64,000 nt of DNA from contig CM032228.1 of NCBI GenBank assembly GCA_019009955.1, positions 98,956,501 to 99,020,500 of the forward strand, written 5' to 3'. The DNA is from Riptortus pedestris (Eukaryota > Arthropoda > Insecta > Hemiptera > Alydidae). This document shows positions 9,536 to 22,391 of this stretch, piece by piece; position 1 is the first letter of the stretch; the number at the start of each line of letters is the position of its first letter. The notes beneath the pieces were generated by a model. The model was not told where the DNA came from and made no database searches. It saw only the letters and a list, made by a program, of their open reading frames with translations. Position numbers and translations under genes: made by a program.

Positions 9536-9967
9536 ATCAATAGTTTATTTGGAATAGCTGTAATATAATAGTCGTGGTTTTCAGAATTAAGACTTTCGTC
9601 GTAGTTTGCCCTCTGTCAAAAATCTAAATATCCCTCTCTTCAGACAGAAGTACATTAAGCTTTATTTTCTCTTGAACAAGCCACTCCAGGATGTCAATGA
9701 TCGTCTTCAGGGGAAGGTTGAAACTATTAATGTCATTTAAAGATGCTAGATCAACAATACTTCATACATTTTAGCAGGAAACAAATAAATTACTTCCATT
9801 AATTGAAACTTTGAATCAACTAAGCTAATTTCCATCGGTTTGAATGACTCATCGTTGATATTATCTGAAACTCAATTCTTCATTTCTACCGTTAGTAGAA
9901 GCCAATGCAAACACGAATTGATGACCGCTTGTCACCACATGCCTAGGAAGTAAAAATCAAATGAGTT
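9536..9967. other. AT-rich interval, possible weak coding trace on minus strand
   Basis: The minus strand around 9640-9720 reads LPLKTIIDILEWLVQEKIKL, which looks coding-like but is short and unidentified. It might belong with the remnant at 4.27-5.16 kb on the far side of the R2-like insertion; nothing proves this. Confidence 0.2.
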
Positions 9968-10077
9968 TTCTTATTATTTATTATTTTGAAGTATTAACGT
10001 CCACTTTTTGCTAATACGGCTAATTGGGACGAGTTATATACAGGTCACCACCCTTTTTTATCCTGGGTGGGCATTTC
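9968..10077 (-). mobile_element. SINE, 3' fragment
   Basis: Reverse complement of the SINE tail: AACGTCCACTTTTTGC followed by the body segment with ACCACCC and CCTGGGTGGG. The tRNA-like head is missing. Confidence 0.65.
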
Positions 10078-10380
10078 CCGGCATCATATGTTATGGTCAT
10101 ACATTGCAAAACTTTTAAGAAGGTACCACTCAGAGTGGGAAATATATGAGGAAGTCGGCTGTACTTCATCAGATGGGTCCATAAAATGAGCGGATATTTT
10201 TGTCATTTCAAGAAAAGAAGACAAGTGTATAATCATTGATCCAACAGTAAGATTTGAAACAAGTAAACAACAACAACAAGAAGTAAATTTAGAAATAATA
10301 GGAATCTACACCTAATACTGTCCATATTTTAAAGAAAAATATTGAAGAGTAAACGGGTTACTGTTTGGATCGAGAGGAGT
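10078..10380 (+). pseudogene. R2-like retrotransposon fragment, endonuclease domain
   Basis: Reads YHSEWEIYEEVGCTSSDGS, a stop in place of an arginine or lysine, ADIFVIS, IIIDPTVRFETS, and after a further stop YFKEKY and LLFGSRGVIP. It is collinear with the fragment at 140-527 and shares its TVRFE form rather than the TIRYE of the intact element. Stops make it inactive. Only the endonuclease end is present, as expected of 5'-truncated non-LTR insertions. Confidence 0.75.
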
Positions 10381-10637
10381 TATACCCAAGTCAACTTAAC
10401 TTAATTAATATATGTATATTATATGTTATAGATATTATATCTTAGTATAAAGACAGACGAAATAAGGGAAAAAGTCAACTAATATTCTAAAATCAACCTT
10501 CATGGAATTTCACTTGAACCAATTGTATCACCAACTATCTCATTACCAACGTACATATCAAAATGCATTTAAATATTTTTCTAATTGCAGGATAAATCAA
10601 AAATTGAATTTAAGGTGACATCATCAGCATCCCATTT
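10381..10637. other. AT-rich interval, nothing recognised
   Basis: Short stretch between the R2-like fragment and the family P junction; no supported feature. Confidence 0.5.
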
Positions 10638-10674
10638 CAGCAGCTCTGCTGGAAATCTGCTTAGTATGGGACTT
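10638..10674 (-). mobile_element. Family P 5' end remnant
   Basis: On the minus strand this reads AAAAGTCC, a three-base remnant, then ACTAAGCAGATTTCC. That is the family P 5' end with its first hairpin deleted. It abuts the 3' end of the next copy head to tail. Confidence 0.5.
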
Positions 10675-10794
10675 TTAGCAGATTTACCTTAAGGGAAATC
10701 AGCTATTGAGGTCGTACTCATGACGCGATTTTCGAAAAATTTCTTCAAATGTCCATTGATCCTACCCAGGAGATGACGAAAATGAGATCCGTTC

Positions 10795-10856
<62 letters not shown>

Positions 10857-11293
10857 ATATATATTTGTCTGTTAACGCTCTAGCGGTCGTAATTTTTGTT
10901 TGATCGTTACGAAAATCGATATCAGATTAGTTCGGCCGTTTCCGTTAACTGGTCGGCTCTGGTGGAAGCTTCCTCTAACCTTACCTGTCGTTTCTAACCT
11001 TACCTTACCTTCGTTACTTTTGTGAGATTTATGCAAATACGTTCTGTTCATCCGCCCCCCCCCCCTTCTTTAGTTCTTGGATTAATAAAATTTGAGTTTT
11101 TAAAATATAAATTATTCCTACAATTCAGTAGCCGTTTCAGTTGAAAATTTATTTTAATTAACTGAAAGATTTCTCATTACCGTTTGTATTTAATCACGGT
11201 GGTTTTGTGTTACCAGTATGCAGATTTCTCTATTGTAAAACTTCACATGGGAAATCTGCTTAGTTTACGCAGCCCCTGCGTGAAGGACTTTTT
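10675..11293 (-). mobile_element. Family P element, complete (P1)
   Basis: A complete copy of about 620 bp with both ends. On the minus strand it begins GTCCTTCACGCAGGGG with the ACGCAG/CTGCGT hairpin, then a second hairpin with GCAGATTTC arms. A TAACGAAGGTAAGGTAAGG-containing body follows, then a (TA)n core (10801-10866) and the palindromic 3' end. This subtype, with the GGTAAGG body, is shared with the copy at 33996-34834. Noncoding. Confidence 0.75.
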
Positions 11294-13856
11294 TATAATT
11301 GAGTAGGGGGCTGTCATCTTCTTTAATACACGGGAATGAAATCGTAACGAATCTTGTTGTTTTTAATCTAGAACCCTGATAAGGAAAAACATTTAGATTT
11401 GGAGGTAAGGTCTTTCCATGAGGGTGCCATGAAAAGGGTATTCTCTAAAGTCTATAAGTGTTTCACACTCCTTCCAGGCATTAAGGATATAATCATACAC
11501 CAAAGAAATTTTCATATGAGTTTTAAAGTAGTAAGGCAAAGCGGAGTTTTCCAGAAATGACATGTAAGGAAGGAGATGAAAACCACATCAAATGTCAATT
11601 TCAGTTCGAAGAAGTATTTGATGTTCCCAGTGACGTGTTCAACCTTTGGTATTAGGCCTGTATGAGATAAGATGATGATATCAGATATTTTTATACTATT
11701 AGCTATGGTAATTTCTTAGTAATGTGATGATGCGGTGTCCAATTACCCCACTTTTTCATTAATTTTTACTGAATAATATGTAATATGGTAAATTGGAAAT
11801 TAACCATATTACTCATTATTATTATTCTACTAGAGTATTAACTAAAATTGAAAAAAATAAATAATATTCATATAATAAGGTACTAAAAATATGAAATTAA
11901 TCTATTTAATTCTGTTTTACGATACGTAGACACGTTCCACCTGTATGCCAGTTTATATTATAATGTGAGGTTGCAATATTAATAACTGAAACCAAATGTT
12001 TTGAGAAAGATTACAAGAGGAATACTGTAAAGAGTTTTAAATATAGAATGAAGATCCTAATATATTCAATTTATTCGGGGCACAATAGCACACGGAGGGA
12101 GAAAACAAATCTGCTTAATATTATTTGAACTGTAGGAAAAATAATTCGTGATTGGAGAATCATCGTTAGAGACTGTAGAGAATGGTCTTGGACGGTTCAT
12201 GAAAATAATCCATACTCGTGACAATATTTGCAATTAATTTTGCCAAGCTCTAACGATTGCTATTATTCAAATCAAACCGAACTTGTTTATCAAGAAAATT
12301 GATTTTGACGTGATTATAAAACTTCTACGTCATGTAAAATAAGTTAAAACCTCATTTAAGTACACAGTACACTAACTATCAAATAAAGTGATATCTAGTT
12401 TGTATTATTATAATTATTATTCCTCTGAAAAAAATTTAAGAGAACGATAGTCCTCACTAGCTAGAGAAGATTGTCAGCCTGTAGATAATCCATCCCGGTT
12501 ATCCATAATTGCCTAAAGTTAAATAATAATACATAAATTCTTAACATTACATAAATATTTAAAAATTCGAATGTTTTAAACAGAGAAATATCTTAGGCAA
12601 AAGATGTTTCCGTGGGTACAATGAAAAAGAAATCAAAACTAAGTATAAGCTTACATGTAGAAAGACGAACCCTAACAAGGAGTTACTTGAAAATAAATAA
12701 TTAAATAAATACATTTTTTACAGTTGTCTAATAAATTTTAAACAGTTTATATGCTCAATTAGTATACATGTAGTCTACAACTAACGTGGATTCTTGAGAA
12801 ACCATTCAAGAGAAGCGAACTGATATTGATAGTACAACTGGCGATCAACCTGTAAGTTCAGTATAATTCAAGTTTCGCTGGATAGGCTTCTTTGCCATAT
12901 TCTTCTACTTTTGTAAATCATTGAAGAAAATATAGATTTTGTAGGCACAACGCCTATAAACAGGCGTTTATAGGACTAAAAGTGCTTCTAAAATCATATT
13001 TACACTAGACTTTTGAATAAAAAGTCCCGCATATTTTACACTTCTGTAAGATGAAGTTGTTTGCACAACCACTACCTACTCATCAGTAAATGTCGCCGAA
13101 ATGCAACTCTGCTCAGTTGTATATTCATAGGTTGTAAGTCATAGTAAATGTTGAGCAGGTGTGCAATGCTCGTGGAGACTATTACGAAAGATATATTATT
13201 ATAAAAAAAGGAGACTAGTAGAAAGAAGGCCCTAGGCTTGGATTTATAAGCCCTGGAGGGCCTGCTCCCGTAATGCCCCTCTGATGCTAATGCACTAGCC
13301 GATATCCTTCTGTTAAAGTAGCCCTGGGTTGCCCCTTCAGCCCAAATCTTATTCCTTACCTACGTCAGACCTTCATCAACCCTTACAACCTCTTTGGATT
13401 AAATATTTATCCTTCTGAAACCTTTCCACCCCTTCCAGAGAATTTAGGGTTATTTGAAGGAATGCTTGAAACTTTTCCTGAGTATTCCTAAACTACGGAA
13501 AGGAATCTGTCTCTCCCTTCTGGTACCTGAGCAGTATTAATACAGGAGTTTCGAACATAGGTAATGCTCAGATTTTAAAACAATGTTGCCAAATTCAGTG
13601 AAAGCGACTATAAAAAGGCCCCCTTCAGCGAAATGGAGTTTAATCAATGGTGATATCAAAAGCATTGCATAGGTATTGTGCATTAATTATCTAAATAATC
13701 TCAAATGTTACTTTCTGTGAATGTTATTCCATTATTATTAAAACTATAGTTTCTGCATAATAAGAAAATGTATAAATTTTTCAGTTAACATGTTTATATT
13801 TTTAGTATTTATAATCGTAATAATCAATAAGCCTTTTAATAATAATAATCGCATTT
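11294..13856. other. AT-rich interval with one SINE relic
   Basis: At about 12475-12530 the sequence CCTGTAGATAATCCATCCCG matches the SINE body in degraded form. Otherwise I see no coding frame, TE end or RNA gene. About 13200-13420 is locally GC-richer without recognisable content. Confidence 0.5.
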
Positions 13857-14722
13857 TTAGCAGAATACCCTTTGAGGAAATCAGCTATTATCAGCAGGAA
13901 AATGATGATCAAGTTCGTTAACAGCTTCCAGTGGGAGGGTTTACAAATCAGACCAGTAGTGGATGGTATACAGGGATGAGAATTTTGTAAATTCGAAAAT
14001 TTCTGTTGTTGTGCGTAGTATCGAAATATTATCTTGAGCCAATCTTATTGCAAATGTAATGTTCTATAAATGGTGTTTTATATATATTTTCTCTATGTTG
14101 AATATTAAGCGAGATATTTTCATATTTTACTTTTCGGCCATCAGTAAACCCCCTCTCCCACTCATGTCATATTAACTATAAGATGTTATTTCATGAACAA
14201 CTTCATTCCGAGCTTAAATACCAAATATGATTTTCATTGATATATTACTTTTTGAGACACATGCAAATACGTCAATTAATGACGTCATCAATTAAGATTC
14301 GTTCTTTACTCGAGTATGTTTATTTAATCTATACTATAATCCATATTTAGCCGTTTCAGTCAACACTAAAGACATATTTGTTATTGGCTGAAGTCGGACC
14401 TGAAATGTCCGAGAGAGGGGGAGGGAATTAGAAAATTCAAATTATCTTCGTTATTATGAGTATGTTCATAAAATGTTATAGAATAAATATTGTTAAAGTT
14501 TAGATTTTCTACAATAATTGTCCTTTGCATTTTTTGTTAACACAATTATTAAGCGATTTATTCGTGCATTCTGGTTTTCTACCTTCAGTAGCCCCTCCCC
14601 CCTTCTACTCGTCGGTTTTTTACATATAAGTAGAGAATATGTGGTAATACGAGATCACAAGTGTTATTCCAGCACTTGGGAAATCTGCTTAGTTTACGCA
14701 GCCCCTGCGTGATGGACTTTTA
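13857..14722 (-). mobile_element. Family P element, diverged long copy (P3)
   Basis: The 5' end on the minus strand is clear (GTCCATCACGCAGGGG and TAAACTAAGCAGATTTCCC). The 3' end is degraded (TTTCCTCAAAGGGTA in place of the palindrome), and the (TA)n core and the GATCGATGGAC segment are missing. The middle matches the longer subtype with GAACTTGATCAT. Probably an old copy. Confidence 0.65.
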
Positions 14723-15295
14723 TACTGTAATGTGAGTATAAGTGAAAATGATCTCAAAACATGTGGCATAAACTTTATTAATACAAAACATTTCGAAATC
14801 ATATTACTATGTAATCAAGTGTTTAATTACTTTTTCTTCTACATGTTACTAAATATACTTTTTTGTCGTGTTTGGGAGCAAAGGAAATGAGCTACTAACC
14901 AACATTTTTTTTTCAAAATGTCAGAATTGTTGGATTTGGTGGGAGACAGAAAGGGAAAGAGAATTAGAGGAGAATTTAATTACCAACATAAGCTCTTTAG
15001 GCCCTGCGGCTCTGAGACAAACAGAAAGTTTGGCTGTCGTATCACAGCAGTAATCAGAGTCAGTGATTCAATTTCTCTTTCCTATATACTAATTACAGAA
15101 CAAATATACCTTTTATTTGTTCCTATTTTTATGCTCAAACTCTTTTAACTTATTATGATTGATTAATTAGATATACAAGGATAGTTATTTTGAACTTATT
15201 AATAATTAAGAACTCCAATTTTATTCTTTTGAGGCAAATTATTAGTTTTTTTGTATGAAGATTATATTCCCTTAGTATTTGTGCTGAATAATATA
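14723..15295. other. AT-rich interval, nothing recognised
   Basis: Contains a short open stretch at 14918-15148 with a cysteine pair, too weak to name (see rejected list). Confidence 0.4.
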
Positions 15296-15526
15296 AATAT
15301 GAGGGGCTCAGGATAGCCATGTCAGGTAAGGCGTAGGTTTTAATCTCATATGGTAAAACTAGAGTGGCGAGTTCGATTTTCGCTTGAGCAAAGGAAATTA
15401 TTTAGTGACGGAATTCATTAAATAACATCCCAAGTCCCACCCTGGCTAGAAAAAGGTGGTAACCTGTAGATAACCCGTCTCTATTAGCCTGAGTTGCAAA
15501 AAGTGGACGTGAATAAATAATATGAG
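15296..15526 (+). mobile_element. tRNA-derived SINE, full length, with target-site duplication
   Basis: The SINE body runs from GGGCTCAGG at 15304 to AATAAAT at about 15518. It is bracketed by a perfect 8-bp duplication, AATATGAG, at 15296-15303 and 15519-15526. The head carries the B-box-like GAGTTCGATTTTCGC, the body ATTTAGTGACGGAATTCATT, and the tail is short. The duplication is strong evidence of LINE-mediated insertion and fixes both ends of this SINE family. Confidence 0.85.
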
Positions 15527-15737
15527 TGATATCGTTGTCTTGAAACTTCTAAGAAATACTCTTTATGTGTTGTTAAAATGGATTCTCATAAAGCATATAT
15601 TGCAAGCATTGAGATAGTTGGCACAAAAATATAGAAATTCATAATCATCCTGTAAGCCGTTAAAAAAATGTTCGTTTACATAGAATTACACACACATGAT
15701 AATATTTAATTTTTATTGTTTCCATATATACTCTTTT

Positions 15738-15835
15738 ATCCCACCCTGGCTAGAAAAGGGTGGTAACCTGTAGATAACCCGTCCCAATTAGCCTAAGTTG
15801 CAAAAAGTGGACGTTAATAAATAATAATAATAATA
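15738..15835 (+). mobile_element. SINE, 3' half
   Basis: Begins at CCCACCCTGGCTAG and ends in an (AAT)n tail. It lacks the tRNA-like head, consistent with 5' truncation. It lies about 210 bp beyond the full-length copy. Confidence 0.75.
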
Positions 15836-18800
15836 TATACTCTCCATATTCATAACTGAAATTAATATTATTCTTTGTAGTCAGTCCATTATTTTCAAAA
15901 AATGAAATTTGAAGGTTTGAAACTTATTTCTTATCGAGTTGATATTTATAGTATATACCTTCGATTGACAATTAGATAGACTCGGGCAAAAGCACTATAC
16001 AGTGACTCACATTTCTTTACCTTCTTAATAAGTCAACACATCTCGTATTGTAATCAATGTTCAGCTCTGGGCTTAAGCTTCTACGTATATTTCATTACTA
16101 GTTTTCATAATTTTAATAAAGTAATTCGATTTATTAAAACACGCCAAAATTCTGATTACATCGTATATTCTAGAAATGAAAAGTTTGCCATCTTCATTGC
16201 GCAAATATTCTTAAAATGGTGCAAAGAGGATAGCCACGACCTTCTTTGGTTGGCAAGATCTACCAAGGATGATATTATTGGGAGAATCTGGCATTACCGT
16301 AGATCTACTCAATTGAATGAAGTGATCATTTTCTTCTTCTTGAGTTGCTACTTACTCCGGATTACATTAGGGTAAATGAAGAAATATATGAGAAGATATT
16401 ATTGCTAGGTAGGACATCCATACCGATAGGGTACAACTATCAATTCAGCAGCCGGCGCTTAGAAATACGATCCAGCAAGACCTAACAATCAACATGGTTT
16501 AGCCTATATAATCATTCTATTATTTAGGATTGACTATTTTTGCCACAAGAAAAATTAAGGATATCAGAATTTTAACTATTTACCAACTATATTTTTACAA
16601 GATTCATGTATGTTAGAACCAAGAGGAGAGGAAAGGGTTCGAAAATTATATAATAAAGAGATATATCCGGAAAAAATCAAATTGAAAGGGGGATTTTAAG
16701 GGAAGGGAGTGAAATTCTTAAGTTTGGGTTCTAACTTTCGAGGAAATAGAGAATAGAATATAAATAAAACTATGACACCTGTGTGTTATGTGAGAACCTG
16801 GGAAATTCTTTTAGGGCCTTTACGATTGTATTTAATTTTCAACAGATCCCATTTTTCAAATCTTTCTGTTAAGTAGGTAACGACAGATATTGGAATTTTT
16901 TTTCCCAGAAGCACAAACTAAACAGCTGTTTTTTTCTTAAGAATCTCCTAAAAAATTTATACGACAAAAGGAAAGTCTTTGAATTATTATCACCTACAAT
17001 AAGTGAGGGGTATTTACTTTATAATAAATATTCTAAGAAAATCTTTTTAAATCATAAGTTATTGTTAAAATGTTCATGAGATTCAAATTACATCTCAGTA
17101 AAATAAAACTACAAGTCAATCATTTCAATATCGAAATTTAATATTATAAATATATATTAAAAAAATATATATTTATAGTATATTATAAAAACGAAATACT
17201 TATAAAATGTATCTTTCGTAAAAATATATAACAAACGGTTTCACCATTCACATAAAAGTGAATAACAAATAGGGCCACTTGAGAAAAAAAAATGAAGAAG
17301 ACGTTAATTCCAGTTTTAGCGCTATGCTCTTCTAGGCCGATCATAATCTCCAAAAGAGCCGAGAATTCCGCCATCTGGAAATTTATTTTGCCGCCTAAGT
17401 AGTTTTCAGTTTACCACTTTTTAATCAAAACTTTTCAGCCAACCAAGCACGGAGTTTAATTCCTGATTATACATTCAAATAGCCTCAAAATATATTTTCT
17501 TTTTTTTTCTACCCCCGGCACAACTTCGACAATAACTCAAAAGCCGTTCCACCCCTTGGTTTAGTAAATTATGCGGGACTACATACACATTGTCGTGCGC
17601 TTTTGTGTAAACAAAGGTTTACTTAGAACTCTCTCCATTTCCATATGTGCTTGTAGGAACTTTCTACCTCTCTCTCAACTCCAAACGGCTCACTTTCTAA
17701 ATAGACAATATTGAGTGATTAAAACTTCCTGCTGTAAGTGGGTTAGGAAAATATATAGCACTAAGGTACCACGTCTTCTCTTGTATAACTTTAAAGAAGG
17801 AATATCAGGTCTGCGATGAGCATGAATTAAGTAAATGAAAATCAGTTTTTCACTTAAGTTAATCGTATTTTGCATATCTCCTAGATGTCGAATAATAAAT
17901 ACTATAATTGGGAAATTAAAAGAACATTTATCGAGTATCGTGATGGAAAAATTTCATTTTTGTATGAGCGATTTCAACTCCTAACACTTATTTGTAAATT
18001 ATACCCGAAAAATGAAAGAAGAATATAGAGGCAATTTATCCATAATTCTTTCATTTTTTATATAAATATAGTTAGAAGGAAAGGTCAAGAAAACTTAGAA
18101 TAGATAAATATATATAATGCCAACCAAAGAAAAAATAATTTATAGAGAAAAGAAAAGATTATGAAATTCATTGCATGTGGATTTTGGCTAATGAGTGAAA
18201 GGTATTTTTTGTTTACTGGTTACTATTTGGAGAATAGAGTTGTGATTTACTATTCAAGTTGACGGAGAACTTTTGATTTTTTGATATATCGACTACAGCC
18301 TGATTGAACAGATTTTGTTTGACCTCTTGACGTCTCGGATGGATTTAGAGTTGCATGCTTAGAAGAGTTCTGAAATCCACAGCATCCTATTATTTAGGTA
18401 CATTTCGCAGCACATCTCTTTTATTTTACGCTTCATTGTAGCTTACCTTGAACAAAAGTTTTTTCAATAGCCAAGAAATTGATAGTTTTGAGACAAAATT
18501 TACTTTAATAAATCCTTATACATTATTGTTTTTAAAAGGGCAGTATTATGAAAGGTATATGTAAGTCTGGCATTAAGAATTTTGTTTTATTTAATTCACT
18601 CAGTATTACCTCAATTAAAAAATTAATTAGATTGCAGACAGTATTGTGCTTGTTTTATCTGTTTGAATTGTATAAATCCAAAACTTCTATTTGTAAAATA
18701 GAATGTTCAACCATGAGACCTTAGAAATGCATTCCTGCCAGATCTCCTTCCCACATGCTAGCTCATCGGATTACCCACTATAACATTAAATGATTATTCT

Positions 18801-19639
18801 GGGATCTTGATGTCAATTTAATACTTCTGAATGGCAACTGACTTGCTTCCTTTTGCCCCCTTCACCCAGAGTGGATCATGTTACTTGCTGGTTTATACCA
18901 TGAGCCAAGATAATAATTTCATACTTATGAATCCATACTACTTATCTTCCGTTCTTAACTGCATTTAAAAAATACCTCCCCTCTCTGGAATTTAAGTTCA
19001 CGCGTTTTAACCCAGCCAAATGTTTTGAGAATGTGTTTCTATTCTCTTAACAAGCTCTTTTGATGCTCTACGATTCTCCTGCTACTGCTCATCTTTCTTT
19101 TCCATATTGTAATCATCCCGCTTTTTTCCTTAGTGTTAATGTAGTTTCTTTCTTAAAAAACTTGGACGCACTAGTACAGTTTAAATTCAAAATAAATGCT
19201 CATAACCCAAAAGTTTGGGTTTTAGAGAAGAACGAAAGCCAAAGAAATATATATATATTAGAATTGGAAACATAGTACTTGACAAAGTGAAAGAGTTTTA
19301 GAAGATTCCATTAAATTTTGTTAACACTCATTTATACTAAGAAAATTGTTGACTCACGCTTCAGATTTTAGTGCATATCTTGTTTTAAGTGGTTTATAAT
19401 TATGCACTTCTTTTCTTATCTAATCTCAAGCTATGATTATTTGATTTTGTAATCCAGAGTATGTAGATTTACAGTCCTCTTTATTGATAGGTATTGCAGT
19501 TAATTAAAATGATTTTTCAACTAACACTGCCTGACGAATTAGGGCGTCTCTCCTTACTAACAACACAATTATTCTGCAGATACTAAGGTGACCAACGATA
19601 ATGTAAAGTCTGATTTTTAGCACAGAAACACTGACTTTT
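15836..19639. other. Long AT-rich interval, nothing recognised
   Basis: No coding frame with recognisable domains, no family P, Helitron or SINE sequence, and no RNA gene found by eye. Open frames here (for example 17183-17374) are short and of random composition. Confidence 0.5.
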
Positions 19640-20995
19640 TTTTTATTCAATTATTACTTGGATTTCTTTCTATATGGCGTTAAATATAAATCGAAAGATA
19701 TAAATTTTACTTCGGTTCGGAGTAAAGAATGAACAGTGACCATCAGACGTAAGATTATTATAGAGATTTCCTGAAGGGAAGGGAGAGGGACTACTCCAAG
19801 TAAGCCGAACAAAAACGATGGTCTTACTGATGTAGGTCACGACATTTAGCCCATCAACAGTTCGGCTAAGCCATAGGGACGCCCTTTTGCAAAGGCCCTT
19901 CTACACCAAATGTTACACATTAATAGCACCAGTCCCGGTCACTCCTTCCAAACTGTGGTTCACGGGCTTATAGATTATTCCGTATAAAGTTCAGAAAGCT
20001 GAAGGCCACTCCAAGAAAATATCGGGATATGAGCTGGCGATGGTGGAGTACCGCCATCATTGGAAATGTCAAGCATTGTCTCAATTCGAATTCCTTCATT
20101 GCAGGAAAGGTACGTTTCCGCAAGAGTCTAGGCCCTACGTTGTAGTAAAAAATGTATATATTCCGAGTTTTTCTCATTTTGAAGACACGGTCGTTGGTTA
20201 TTTTAAGAAACGTGCATGGTTTGTCTCAGGGGTCCCACATATACAATATGATCATTACATTTTACTTATTAAAATATTTTCTATTTGTATCCATAGGTAA
20301 GGCAAGTTTTTTGTAAGAGGCAATCAAATAGATTCCTTGTTAGGTAAGATCTGTGTTCAAGAGAATTTGGCTCCGGCTTTACGATCGAGGAAGCACATTT
20401 AGACTTTCCTCGCACCACTGGCTGACAGAAAACTTTTCAATCTACTACGAGTATTGGTTGGAAGAGGTCATTTTATTGTTGTTACCTCAGTGTGTCTATG
20501 TTTCCCGATTATTTGTTTCGGATATTTCACTGTGACAGTCTCTCGTACTGTGGGAATCCGTTTTCCTTGACGTTACATGCTGAATTATCAAGTACCCCTC
20601 CTTCACCTTCCTCCTTTCTCTCAACCTTCAACATGGTTTTTCTCGTTTCAAATAGTGCAGAGACAAGGCAAACTCATTATAATACTTTTCTTTCATGTAA
20701 ATGTGCATACTTTGTACTACCAATAAGTTTCCCTTACCTCTGCACCATTTTCACTGAGGGAAACGAGGGGCTAAATGTCGGGACCTACATCTGTAAGACC
20801 ATCGTTTTTGTTTGGGTTACTTGTAATAGCAGTCCCTCTACCTAACCTTCAGGAAATATCTATGCGGGTCATAATCTAAAGTATTATGGTCACTTTTAAT
20901 TCTTTACTCAGGATCGTTGTAAACTTTATATCGTTCGATTTATATTTATCGTCAAATAGATATACCAAGTAGGTATTAGTTGAATATATATATAC
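19640..20995. mobile_element. Unit bounded by long inverted repeats, possible DNA transposon relic
   Basis: About 210 bp at 19640-19850 is repeated in inverted orientation at about 20765-20995, with roughly three quarters identity. Matching blocks include AAAAACGATGGTCTTAC (19811-19827, inverted at 20793-20809), TTTCCTGAAGG and AAATATAAATCGAA. The inner 915 bp holds three short open frames (20040-20300, 20353-20535, 20492-20845) with no recognisable transposase motif. No clear target duplication is seen at the outer edges. It could be a long-TIR non-autonomous DNA transposon or simply two inverted copies of one repeat. Confidence 0.5.
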
Positions 20996-21599
20996 ACACT
21001 AATATGTACATGAATGCATATATCCCTTACCGCATTGCACGCTTGCAGACAAAATGACAGAGCAAGTGGACTGACACTAAAAAGAGACGACCATTAAAAA
21101 CCATCATACCGGAAATTAAAATTCAACTGGCAAACTAAATATTTAATCCAAATATGAAGCTGAACCACTGGTTAAACGCGATGGGAGTATATACTACCTA
21201 CTAGCACAAAATGACTCTTAACCATGTGACAAAGTAACTATACACACTTAGAGGCACAATCTTCATGACTGCTCTTTCCTGAATAACACTAGACAAGTTC
21301 TTGGAATGAGTAATTTACCTCACTTTGGCGAACAAACTTTTTTCTCTTAATTTTTAAAAGAACTTGGCCAATTTCTCAGTAAATTATATTTTCAGAGTTT
21401 ATCTGATCTCTATTTGTTATATCGTCATTATTAATTTTGTTATAATTATTTCATTTGCGTATATTATTATTTTTTAGTTACCCTATCATTTCATTTATTG
21501 ATTTTTACAACGTATTCAATTCATTTATTTGTTTTAATTATTCTAAATAATATTTTCTCCTCCTCTTTCATTTAACCATAAATGTGTATTAAGAAATAG
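20996..21599. other. AT-rich interval, nothing recognised
   Basis: No supported feature. Confidence 0.5.
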
Positions 21600-22020
21600 A
21601 ACAATAGCAAGTGTTCGCGGAAGGATCAACTCCGCGAAGAGTGAAGCAGGCACGTGACATAGATGACGTCATCCACCGCCACTCACCCTTGACCTGGACT
21701 GGGGACCTCGCTGCCAGCGTATCCAGCCACGAGGGGGACCGGCAGGAAAGGACATGAAGGAGACGGACAAGATGGGAGCCTAGTGCGGAAAAAGGAGCTA
21801 TATTAACATCGAAGTGAAGAACCCCCTAACAATGCAAGAGTAGGCGCAAAAGGGCCCGTCGGGCGATGAAGCAAAGAAGAAACAAGGAGGGGAAGAAAAA
21901 GGGGACAATAAAATAGAGTGAGTACTCACATTTATTTCAATATTCGTCGCACATCGAAGCAACCAGCTCCACCACAAGTTCCAATAAACCCACAGCAGCT
22001 CACCAATGGAACATCATTAG
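21600..22020 (+). other. GC-rich island, possible solo LTR
   Basis: A sudden GC-rich block starts with TGTTCGCGGAAGGATC, in which CGCGGA and TCCGCG can pair. It includes CACGTG and TGACGTCA sites (about 21651-21671) and AATAAA near 21907, and ends in repeated CAGCTC and CCAATAAACCC motifs. TG at the start, promoter-like sites followed by a polyadenylation signal, and a length near 400 bp fit a solo LTR. I could not find a matching partner or a clean 5-bp duplication. A host promoter island is the alternative. Confidence 0.3.
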
Positions 22021-22306
22021 ATATCAAAAGCTCAACAATTTCCTTATCATTGTACTCATTATTATTGATATGACTTAATTATATTTTATTATCCATCCAT
22101 GCTTTATAATTTGCACCACCATTCATTTCACCATACAGTCCACTCTCTCAAACTCACAAAAAAGGGGCGAAGGGGCATCTCCCTATATATCCTTTAATGG
22201 GAAGCCTCTTCGATCTCCAAACAGCAAGGGAATACATTTTTTTGGGAATGCTACAGTGTGTTACCAAGAGTAAATAAACTGCCCTTTTCCAGGGTTACTG
22301 GAGAAG

Positions 22307-22308
<2 letters not shown>
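22021..22308. other. Interval before microsatellite, nothing recognised
   Basis: No supported feature. Confidence 0.4.

Positions 22309-22390
<82 letters not shown>
22309..22390. repeat. (TA)n microsatellite
   Basis: About 80 bp of TA with two interruptions (ATC and ATG). It produces an artificial open frame of alternating Tyr and Ile. Confidence 0.9.

Positions 22391-22391
<1 letters not shown>

Noticed and set aside
10975..11030. Telomere-like CCTTA repeats
   Set aside because: Insect telomeres are (TTAGG)n. Here the GGTAAGG motif repeats only two or three times and recurs at the same place in another family P copy (34515-34555), so it is element sequence.
14918..15148. Possible FLYWCH-type zinc finger remnant
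   Set aside because: Only two cysteines and a loose aromatic pattern; too little to support a call.
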